Source of the DNA: Candidatus Cloacimonadota bacterium
GTDB lineage: Bacteria > Cloacimonadota > Cloacimonadia > Cloacimonadales > TCS61
Length of the DNA stretch: 16,523 nt
Direction of reading: 5' to 3'
Assembly (NCBI GenBank): GCA_030596265.1
Contig: JAUVKM010000016.1
Coordinates: 1 to 16,523, forward strand
The notes under the pieces are model-generated. The model saw only the letters and a program-made list of their open reading frames with translations, did not search any database and was not told the DNA's origin. Shown one piece after another: positions 7,701-13,071 of the stretch (position 1 is its first letter; each line of letters starts with the position of its first letter). A program made the position numbers and the translations under genes.

Positions 7701-7762
7701 CTGTGTTCTAAATCAAGAAAAAACAAAAAAAACGCCTGTTATCCCAACCGGCGTTTTTTTTT
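7651..7762 (+). repeat. Leader/attenuator-like direct repeat, copy 2
   Basis: This is the second copy of the block at 3652-3753. It is six bases longer in the Met-rich part and keeps the ACCACCAACGGGATAACTGT core exactly. The 8-bp alternative pairing (7694-7701 with 7738-7745) is retained. It lies directly between the secreted-protein stop and the panB-like start. Confidence 0.7.
7731..7762 (+). terminator. Rho-independent terminator just upstream of the panB-like gene
   Basis: The stem AACGCCTGTT (7731-7740) with AACCGGCGTT (7746-7755) has one mismatch and the same ATCCC loop as copy 1; nine Ts follow (7754-7762). It ends only nine bases before the AGGAGG ribosome site of the panB-like gene. 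It can therefore act both as the end of the secreted-protein transcript and as a control point for panB. Confidence 0.85.
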
Positions 7763-7781
7763 ATAAAAAACAGGAGGAAAG

Positions 7782-8723
7782 ATGGTACTATCAGGGAAAA
7801 AAGGAATTAAGGATTTCAACAAAATGAAACGAAAAGGTGAACCTATTGCCTGGGTTACAGCTTATGATTATCCATTTTCATATTGTGCGGAACAGGCAGG
7901 AATCGATATGATTTTAATTGGAGATTCAGGTGGTATGGTACAACTGGGTTATGAAACAACAAATCCGGTTTCAATGGAAGAAATGTTATCAATGGCAAAA
8001 TCAGTTAGAAAAGGTGCTCCAAATACATTTATTATCGGTGATATGCCACAGGGAGCATACGAGATCAGCACAACTCTTGCTGTGGAAAATGCGCTCAGAT
8101 TTGTTAAGGAAGCCGGATGTGATGCAATTAAATGTGAAGGTGGAATTAGAGTTGCAGATAAAATAAAAGCTATTGTTGATGCAGGAATACTTGTGTGTGG
8201 TCATCTTGGCTTAACTCCCCAATCCACATCGAGTTTTGGTGGTTATAAGGTTCAAGGTAAATCACGCAAAAGTTTTGAAGATATTCTCGAAGATGCTTTA
8301 GCATTACAGGAAGCTGGTGTTTATGCTGTATTGCTGGAAGCTATGCCTGCCGAATCTACCGAGCAAATAGCCAAGCATCTTACAGTTCCTGTCTATGGAA
8401 TTGGTGCTGGCTTAAATGTGGATGGTCAACTTCTTATAATGCATGATCTTTTAGGATTCTATCAGCCATTCCGTCCAAAATTTGCTAAATGTTTTATTCC
8501 TGAAATTATTCTTGAATATGCCAATTATTTAGACTCACTTAAAGATGTTTCTGCAACAGGTATTGAAACAAGGCGTGATGGACTTTTAGTCTTGGTTCAA
8601 TTAACAATAGAAGTATACATAAGAAAAGTGAAGAACAAGACCTTTCCTGGTAAGGATTATGTTTACCAATTAAGTGAGAATGCATTATCCAAATTGCAGA
8701 TATCGGAATATTGGATAGAGTAA
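7782..8723 (+). CDS. panB: PanB-like 3-methyl-2-oxobutanoate hydroxymethyltransferase
   Basis: The ribosome site AGGAGG (7772-7777) supports this start. The protein keeps the PanB framework: metal ligands D48 (IGDS), D87 (GDMP) and E119 (KCEGG), the H141-LGLTPQS and FGGYKVQGK motif, catalytic-type E186 (LLEAMP) and GIGAG at 206-210. PanB normally transfers a hydroxymethyl group from 5,10-methylene-tetrahydrofolate to 2-oxoisovalerate to make ketopantoate. At 313 residues it is about 50 longer than E. coli PanB (264), with extra sequence near 245-265 and at the C-terminus. Two usually conserved positions are changed: DSLGM becomes DSGGM (48-52) and the DLPF/DMPF region becomes DMPQ (87-90). 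No panC or panD is nearby, and its neighbours are catabolic. It may be true PanB or a paralogue acting on another oxo-acid. A terminator follows at 8748. Confidence 0.82.
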   Translation: MVLSGKKGIKDFNKMKRKGEPIAWVTAYDYPFSYCAEQAGIDMILIGDSGGMVQLGYETTNPVSMEEMLSMAKSVRKGAPNTFIIGDMPQGAYEISTTLAVENALRFVKEAGCDAIKCEGGIRVADKIKAIVDAGILVCGHLGLTPQSTSSFGGYKVQGKSRKSFEDILEDALALQEAGVYAVLLEAMPAESTEQIAKHLTVPVYGIGAGLNVDGQLLIMHDLLGFYQPFRPKFAKCFIPEIILEYANYLDSLKDVSATGIETRRDGLLVLVQLTIEVYIRKVKNKTFPGKDYVYQLSENALSKLQISEYWIE

Positions 8724-8747
8724 ATTTCATAATTAAACTAAGATAGA

Positions 8748-8795
8748 ATTAAAGCCAATTCAATTATACTCTTATTGAATTGGCTTTAATTTTTA
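8748..8795. terminator. Terminator after the panB-like gene
   Basis: A perfect 17-bp inverted repeat, ATTAAAGCCAATTCAAT (8748-8764) with ATTGAATTGGCTTTAAT (8774-8790), has a nine-base loop and is followed by T4. A-rich sequence on the other side could let it work in both directions. Confidence 0.85.
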
Positions 8796-8822
8796 AGTAT
8801 AAATCATATTTTATTTTAATGG

Positions 8823-8880
8823 CAAAAACATGGTTGACATAATTAATGGATTTTTCAGAAATTATTCGTATTCAGTGATA
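8823..8880. repeat. Upstream copy of the 58-bp direct repeat flanking the antitoxin-like gene
   Basis: It matches 9095-9152 without gaps (offset 272) at roughly 48 of 58 positions; the first 22 bases are identical. In the downstream copy those bases are the last codons of the antitoxin-like gene (KTWLT-stop) and the overlapping start of the next small ORF. This copy keeps both: AKTWLT-stop in one frame and an 18-codon truncated ORF (8830-8883, MVDIIN...) in the other. It is probably the scar of an earlier copy of the same module. It also holds TTGACA (8834-8839), which might serve as a -35, though no good -10 follows. Confidence 0.7.
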
Positions 8881-8904
8881 TAAAAAATGTATTGGAGTTA
8901 AATT

Positions 8905-9114
8905 ATGGAAACGATAAAACAAGTTGCAGAAAAAGCGATCTTGAATCTTCCTGAAAACACAACCTGGGATGACATTTTTTATGAGCTTTATGTTGTGAAA
9001 AAAATCGAGGAGGGTTTAAAAGCAAAAGAAAAAGGTAAAATTCAATCTCACGATGAAGTAAAAAAGAGAATTCACTCTTTACACACAATAAAATCAAAAA
9101 CATGGTTGACATAA
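8905..9114 (+). CDS. Small antitoxin-like protein
   Basis: The 69-residue protein is preceded by TTGGAG at 8892-8897. It is predicted mostly helical, with an N-terminal stretch METIKQVAEKAILNLPENTTWDDIFYEL cut here by a hydrophobic/acidic pattern, then a charged IEEGLKAKEKGKIQSHDEVKKRI segment. Small antitoxins partnered with RelE/ParE toxins often end with a similar GxxxSHEEVxxRI stretch. No complete toxin gene follows; only a 48-codon ORF overlaps its 3' end. It is either an orphan antitoxin or part of a decayed pair. The direct repeat on both sides suggests it arrived or duplicated as a unit. Confidence 0.6.
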   Translation: METIKQVAEKAILNLPENTTWDDIFYELYVVKKIEEGLKAKEKGKIQSHDEVKKRIHSLHTIKSKTWLT

Positions 9115-9152
9115 TTCATGCAATTCTAAGAAATTACTCTTATTCAATATTA
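9095..9152. repeat. Downstream copy of the 58-bp direct repeat flanking the antitoxin-like gene
   Basis: This is the partner of 8823-8880. It covers the last six codons of the antitoxin-like gene and the first 17 codons of the overlapping ORF that starts at ATG 9102. It again contains TTGACA (9106-9111). Confidence 0.7.
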
Positions 9153-9248
9153 GATAAAGGAGGTACAGGTTTGAAAAGCAAAATAACAATCGATGTTATG
9201 CTTACACGAATATACGAAATGCGTAGATTATCCTGTATCTTCATCTAA
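9102..9248 (+). CDS. Short ORF overlapping the antitoxin-like gene; possible toxin remnant
   Basis: A 48-codon ORF starts inside the 3' end of the antitoxin-like gene in another frame, a typical place for a toxin gene. The peptide (MVDIIHAILRNYSYSILDKG at the start) is far shorter than a RelE/ParE toxin and I recognise no family. A truncated ORF with a similar start is present in the upstream repeat at 8830-8883 (MVDII, RNYSYS shared). An AAGGAGG lies inside it at about 9157-9163 but leads to no longer frame. It may be an N-terminal relic of a toxin or chance. Confidence 0.25.
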   Translation: MVDIIHAILRNYSYSILDKGGTGLKSKITIDVMLTRIYEMRRLSCIFI

Positions 9249-9290
9249 AAAAAACAATTAATTAAACTTCATTAATTCCCAATTATAAAT

Positions 9291-9320
9291 TAAATGATCA
9301 GATTCATTATGTATCATTTA
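9291..9320. promoter_or_regulatory. Inverted repeat upstream of carbamoyltransferase 2 (possible operator)
   Basis: TAAATGAT (9291-9298) and ATCATTTA (9313-9320) form a perfect 8-bp inverted repeat with a 14-base spacer in the very AT-rich 9249-9371 stretch. A weak promoter-like pair, TTCATT (9304-9309) and TAAAAT (9325-9330), lies close by. It precedes a fresh run of catabolic genes that follows a terminator, so a promoter is expected in this stretch. The specific site is a guess. Confidence 0.25.
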
Positions 9321-9371
9321 TCTTTAAAATAAAAATGTTTAGTATTTCAAATATTATAAAGGAGATGGAAA

Positions 9372-10448
9372 ATGAGAACCAACAAATTTTTAGGCAGAGA
9401 TTGGATAAGTCCGGAAATAGATTATACGAAAGAAGAATGGGAAACACTTCTGCGATTAGCAGAAGAACTTAAAACTCGTTATGCTTTGAATGAAAACACA
9501 TCACATATACTTAGAGGTAAAACCCTTTATACAATGTTTTTTAATAGTTCACTGAGAACAAGAAGTACATTTGCAACAGGGATTCAGCAGCTTGGCGGCT
9601 TTCATGTAGACCTTGAACCAGGAAAAACATACACTCCCGCTCGTAAAGGATTTGAAGTTCCATACAAAACTGAAAGGATCTGTGATGTTGCCCAGGTTCT
9701 CAGTAGAACCGGAGATGCTTTGGCTATCCGCATGTATGGGAAGCCATCTCAATGGATTTATGGCTTTGCTCACGAAACAATGAAGGAATTTGCACACTAT
9801 TCCGATATTCCAATTATCAATATGGAATGTGATAAATATCATCCTTGTCAGGCATTGGCAGATATGCTTACGGTTAAAGAGAAATTCGGTGATTTCAAAA
9901 AGAAGAAATTTGTGATAAGCTGGGCTTACTCCGGCTCAACCTCTAAACCATTTGCGGTTCCACAGAGTCTGGCTCTGGCTCCTTCTCTACTTGGGATGGA
10001 TGTAGTTTTGGCTCGACCAAAAGGATTTGAACTCGATCCTGAAGTTACTAAGCAATGCCAAGCATATGCTGCTCAAAATGGCAGTACTTTTGAAGAAACA
10101 GATGATATGGAAGCTGCTTTTGAAGGTGCTCACGTAGTATACCCAAAATCTTGGGGTGCTCTGCCATATTTTGCTGAAATGGGTGCAGATGGCAAAAAGA
10201 TCAGAGAGGAAAATCTTGATGGGATGAAAGATCTTTTTGAAAAGAATAAGGATTGGATCTGTGATGAAAAGAAAATGAAACTTATAGATAAGAACGGAAT
10301 TTACATGCATTGCCTTCCTGCCGATAGAGATATGGAAGTTACTGATGCTGTTATCGATGGACCACAAAGTGTGGTTTATGATCAAGCGGAAAACCGTCTT
10401 CATGCTCAGAAAGCAGTTATGACACTACTTATGGGTGGAAGGTTATAA
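9372..10448 (+). CDS. ygeW: Carbamoyltransferase 2 (YgeW-like knotted transcarbamylase)
   Basis: AAAGGAGAT at 9358-9366 is a strong ribosome site. The 358-residue protein shows SSLRTR (59-64) for carbamoyl phosphate, HPCQ (157-160) and YMHCLPADR (311-319). WAYSGSTSKPFAVPQS (184-199) matches the proline-rich loop of knotted carbamoyltransferases. YPKSWGALPYF (257-267) strongly resembles the corresponding block of YgeW and N-acetylornithine carbamoyltransferase. Of the three copies here it is the closest to YgeW. The expected direction is phosphorolysis of a carbamoyl-amino compound to carbamoyl phosphate, feeding the carbamate kinase encoded two genes on. An ornithine or acetylornithine activity in arginine metabolism cannot be excluded, but no arginine genes are nearby. 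The symbol is given by resemblance, not by proof of substrate. Confidence 0.85.
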   Translation: MRTNKFLGRDWISPEIDYTKEEWETLLRLAEELKTRYALNENTSHILRGKTLYTMFFNSSLRTRSTFATGIQQLGGFHVDLEPGKTYTPARKGFEVPYKTERICDVAQVLSRTGDALAIRMYGKPSQWIYGFAHETMKEFAHYSDIPIINMECDKYHPCQALADMLTVKEKFGDFKKKKFVISWAYSGSTSKPFAVPQSLALAPSLLGMDVVLARPKGFELDPEVTKQCQAYAAQNGSTFEETDDMEAAFEGAHVVYPKSWGALPYFAEMGADGKKIREENLDGMKDLFEKNKDWICDEKKMKLIDKNGIYMHCLPADRDMEVTDAVIDGPQSVVYDQAENRLHAQKAVMTLLMGGRL

Positions 10449-10460
10449 ATTATTAACTCT

Positions 10461-10547
10461 TGTCACACTGAGCTTGTCGAAGTGGAAAAATACCTTTGCA
10501 AGTTAGTTTGAGAGAAGACTCTATCCTTCGATAAACTCAGGATGACA
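10461..10547. repeat. Palindromic intergenic element between carbamoyltransferases 2 and 3
   Basis: Almost the whole 118-base spacer is an imperfect inverted repeat. The TGTCACACTGAGCTTGTCGA type left arm (10461-10482) pairs with the right arm (10526-10547) at about 18 of 22 positions, and two of the mismatches would be G-U in RNA. The same CTGAGCTTGTCGAAG word is a well-known dispersed palindrome in many genomes. No ORF or T-run is present. It may stabilise or separate the two coding segments of one mRNA. Confidence 0.7.
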
Positions 10548-10566
10548 TTAGAAAAAAGGAGAAATT

Positions 10567-11604
10567 ATGCAAATAGATATGAAAGGTAAAGATGTAGTTT
10601 GCACTCAAGAACTTAGTGTTAATGAGATAAATGCATTACTAAAATTAGCCAAAGAGATGAAAGCAGACCGTTATGGAGATAAATATAATCAACTTTTAAA
10701 AGATCAGACCTTCCTTATGTTCTTTTTTAACCCTTCACTTAGAACCAGAATTTCATTTGAATCTGCTGCTACGGAATTGGGAGGACATGCTCAATTTCTT
10801 GAGCCTAAAACTATGCGATTAAAAAAAACCAGCAAGGGCGTGGAAGTGCAAGCTGGTGAAACAATTGAAGATGCAGCACAAGTTTTGGCAAGATATGCTT
10901 GCGGAATGGGAATCAGGATTCTGGAAACTTCTGTAGAAAATTATGGTGATGGTAATGCGATTTTGCGAGAATATGCTAAATGGATGGATGTTCCCATTAT
11001 TAATATGGCTGATGACAAATATCATCCATGTCAGGGACTTTCCGATGTGATGGGAATGCAGGAGCATAAAGGTGATCTTAAAGGAAAAACCATACTAATG
11101 ACATGGGCTCATGGAGATCTAGCTCGTTCTTATTGTTCTGTTCATGAGAATCTGCTCATTACATCACGTTTGGGAATGAATGTGAAACTTGCTTTCCCAA
11201 AAGGCTATGATCTTCCTGAAGAGGAAATAGCAAAAGTGAAGGCAAACTGTGAAGCCAATGGAACAAAATTTGAAATAACAAATGATCCTGATGCCGGCTA
11301 TACAGATGATGTGGAATTCGTATATTCACGAAACTGGTTCGGTCCCGATTTTTATGAAATTGGAAAAGAAGCTGAGGTTGCCAGAGCAAGCAAAATGACA
11401 GACTGGATCTGCAATCAGGAAAGAATGGATCGCACAAATAATGCTTTATACATTCACCCAATGCCGGTTGACAGAGGCAAAGAAGTTACCGATGAAGTAG
11501 CTAGTGGTCCTAATTCCATTATCACAGATATTGCAGAGAACAGATTGCACACGCAAAAAGCAATAATGGCAATGACCATTGCCGGCATGAAAGTAGATAT
11601 TTAA
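10567..11604 (+). CDS. Carbamoyltransferase 3 (divergent acetylornithine-carbamoyltransferase-like)
   Basis: AAGGAG at 10556-10561 sets the start. The 345-residue protein carries NPSLRTR (55-61) and HPCQ (153-156), so carbamoyl phosphate binding should be intact. FFNPSLRTR resembles the acetyl- and succinylornithine enzymes. Two substrate-side regions are unusual. The expected HCLP/HALP block reads IHPMPVDRG (296-304), and the proline-rich loop is replaced by WAHGDLARSYCSVHENLL (180-197), with no KPxxVP. This implies a different second substrate or an altered knot region. Only 14 bases separate it from the carbamate kinase gene, the tightest link in the cluster, so it is the best candidate for direct supply of carbamoyl phosphate to the kinase. 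Superfamily certain, substrate unknown. Confidence 0.88.
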   Translation: MQIDMKGKDVVCTQELSVNEINALLKLAKEMKADRYGDKYNQLLKDQTFLMFFFNPSLRTRISFESAATELGGHAQFLEPKTMRLKKTSKGVEVQAGETIEDAAQVLARYACGMGIRILETSVENYGDGNAILREYAKWMDVPIINMADDKYHPCQGLSDVMGMQEHKGDLKGKTILMTWAHGDLARSYCSVHENLLITSRLGMNVKLAFPKGYDLPEEEIAKVKANCEANGTKFEITNDPDAGYTDDVEFVYSRNWFGPDFYEIGKEAEVARASKMTDWICNQERMDRTNNALYIHPMPVDRGKEVTDEVASGPNSIITDIAENRLHTQKAIMAMTIAGMKVDI

Positions 11605-11618
11605 TTTGGAGATTAATA

Positions 11619-12581
11619 ATGAATACTGAAAAGAAGAAATTAATAGTAATTGCGCTTGGTGGTAATGCAATCAAACAAGCTCATGAAAAAGGAACAGCCA
11701 AAGAGCAATTCAAGAATGTAGAAATAACCTGTGAACAACTGGTAAAGATGAACGCATTAAATTATAAATTGATCATCACACATGGTAATGGACCTCAAGC
11801 AGGAGATCTGTTAATTCAACAGGAAGAAGGCAAAAAACTTGTTCCACCAATGCCAATGGATATCGTAGGTGCAATGACACAGGGTCAGGTCGGTTATATG
11901 TTCCAAAACACTCTGCAGAATTACTTCATGCAGAAGGGAAAAACCATTCCAATAACTACTGTTGTAACACAGGTACTGGTTAAAGAAAACGATCCTGATT
12001 TTAATGATCCGAGTAAGCCTGTTGGACCTTTCTATACAGAAGAAGAAGCAATGAAACTCAAAGAAGAAAAAGGCTATATCGTAAAGTTGGTAAAGCCGAA
12101 TGTAGATAAACCATGGAGAAGAGTAGTTCCATCTCCGGAACCTATCGAGATCGTGGAATCCAACTGCATTCAAGCTTTGGTAGATGCACATGCTATTGTC
12201 ATTGCTTCCGGTGGTGGTGGTATTCCGGTAATGAAAAAATCTAATGGAACCTTAGCCGGTCTAGAAGCAGTAATCGATAAAGATAAAGCAGGGAATGTAC
12301 TTGCTCAAGAAGTAAATGCAGATATATATCTTATACTTACAGATGTGGAAAATGCCAAGATCAATTTTGGTAAGCCTGATGAAAAACCACTTGGAAAGAT
12401 TACGGTTGCTGAAGCTGAGAAATATCTGGCTGAAGGACATTTCCTGGCTGGAAGTATGGGACCAAAAGTTACGGCTGCCATCAGATTTGTGAAAGCCGGC
12501 GGTGAAAAATCAATAATTACCTCCCTGTCAAATGCCGTTGACGCTTTAGAAGGCAATTCAGGGACAATTATTGTGAGTTAA
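11619..12581 (+). CDS. arcC: Carbamate kinase
   Basis: The 320-residue length is normal for carbamate kinase (ArcC/YqeA, amino-acid kinase fold). Diagnostic blocks are all present: GGNA (14-17), THGNGPQAG (54-62), ASGGGGIPV (196-204), AVIDKDKA (217-224), ILTDVENA (239-246) and AGSMGPKV (277-284). It transfers phosphate from carbamoyl phosphate to ADP, giving ATP, CO2 and ammonia, in the cytoplasm. TTTGGAGAT precedes the start, and the gap to carbamoyltransferase 3 is 14 bases, so they are surely one transcript. In this context it is the substrate-level energy step of the pathway and the drain for carbamoyl phosphate from one or more of the three carbamoyltransferases. Confidence 0.96.
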   Translation: MNTEKKKLIVIALGGNAIKQAHEKGTAKEQFKNVEITCEQLVKMNALNYKLIITHGNGPQAGDLLIQQEEGKKLVPPMPMDIVGAMTQGQVGYMFQNTLQNYFMQKGKTIPITTVVTQVLVKENDPDFNDPSKPVGPFYTEEEAMKLKEEKGYIVKLVKPNVDKPWRRVVPSPEPIEIVESNCIQALVDAHAIVIASGGGGIPVMKKSNGTLAGLEAVIDKDKAGNVLAQEVNADIYLILTDVENAKINFGKPDEKPLGKITVAEAEKYLAEGHFLAGSMGPKVTAAIRFVKAGGEKSIITSLSNAVDALEGNSGTIIVS

Positions 12582-12585
12582 AGAA

Positions 12586-12606
12586 AAAGATGCAAAGAAA
12601 CAAAGA
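12586..12606. repeat. Left inverted-repeat arm of the four-helix-bundle cassette
   Basis: AAAGATGC (12586-12593) and AGAAACAAAGA (12596-12606) recur in inverted order and orientation as GCATCTTT (13040-13047) and TCTTTGTTTCT (13019-13029). The right side has about seven extra bases between the two words. The pair brackets the four-helix-bundle gene within the carbamate kinase to PLP-enzyme spacer. Confidence 0.6.
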
Positions 12607-12639
12607 GGCAAAGAATTAAAAAGTGGAGTGATTATTAAT

Positions 12640-13017
12640 ATGGGAATAAAAACATTTAGAGATTTGCTTATCTGGCAAAAAGGAATGCAACTTGTTAAAG
12701 AGATATATAAGTTAACCAGGTCTTTCCCTAAGTCAGAAGACTATAACCTTTCATCACAAATGAAACGTGCATCAATCTCTATTCCCAGCAATATCGCTGA
12801 AGGATTTGGTCGAAGTACTAAAAAAGATTTCCAACGCTTCCTTTATATTGCTCTTGGCTCAATTTTTGAACTTCAGACTCAGATTATAATTTCATATGAA
12901 CAAGATTATATTAATCAACAGCAATATGATTCCATTAATGAATTAAGCAAGGAAGTGGAAAGAATGCTGTGTTCCTTTATGGATTCTAATCGAAATATAA
13001 TAGACCAAAAAAAATGA
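12640..13017 (+). CDS. Four-helix-bundle protein (23S rRNA intervening-sequence protein family)
   Basis: I prefer the ATG at 12640, with GGAG at 12624-12627, over an in-frame GTG at 12628 that touches that same site. This gives 125 residues. The sequence has the family signature: FRDLLIWQKGMQLVKEIY at the N-terminus, then SSQMKRASISIPSNIAEGFG and a helix with FLYIALGSIFELQTQI. The family (S23/IVP, four helix bundle) was first seen in insertions within 23S rRNA genes and is widely scattered as single genes with short flanking repeats. Its function is not known. No link to the catabolic genes is evident, and it sits inside inverted repeats, so it is probably a passenger. Confidence 0.88.
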   Translation: MGIKTFRDLLIWQKGMQLVKEIYKLTRSFPKSEDYNLSSQMKRASISIPSNIAEGFGRSTKKDFQRFLYIALGSIFELQTQIIISYEQDYINQQQYDSINELSKEVERMLCSFMDSNRNIIDQKK

Positions 13018-13018
13018 G

Positions 13019-13047
13019 TCTTTGTTTCTATGGTTCTCAGCATCTTT
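13019..13047. repeat. Right inverted-repeat arm of the four-helix-bundle cassette
   Basis: TCTTTGTTTCT (13019-13029) and GCATCTTT (13040-13047) are complementary to the left arm at 12586-12606. The arm begins right after the stop of the four-helix-bundle gene and ends 14 bases before the ribosome site of the PLP-enzyme gene. Confidence 0.6.
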
Positions 13048-13071
13048 GAATCTAAAAAAAAGGAGAATAAA

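Noticed and set aside
9987..10403. Long open frame (138 codons) on the minus strand inside carbamoyltransferase 2
   Set aside because: It lies wholly within a clearly conserved gene, lacks a ribosome site and its translation resembles no known family. Similar antisense frames occur in most of the genes here.
9372..11604. An arginine biosynthesis or arginine deiminase operon
   Set aside because: Carbamate kinase with carbamoyltransferases would fit the deiminase pathway, but no arginine deiminase, antiporter or arg gene is present. YgfK, YgeY and Mo hydroxylase genes point to the purine-type cluster.
1985..13047. Integron cassette array, because mini-genes are each followed by repeats
   Set aside because: The flanking repeats are different for each gene, no attC-like shared site or integrase gene is visible, and large operon genes lie between.
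13030..13071. Upstream ATG at 13030 as the start of the PLP enzyme
   Set aside because: The extra 14 residues are encoded by the inverted-repeat arm and no ribosome site precedes it, while AGGAG lies correctly before ATG 13072.
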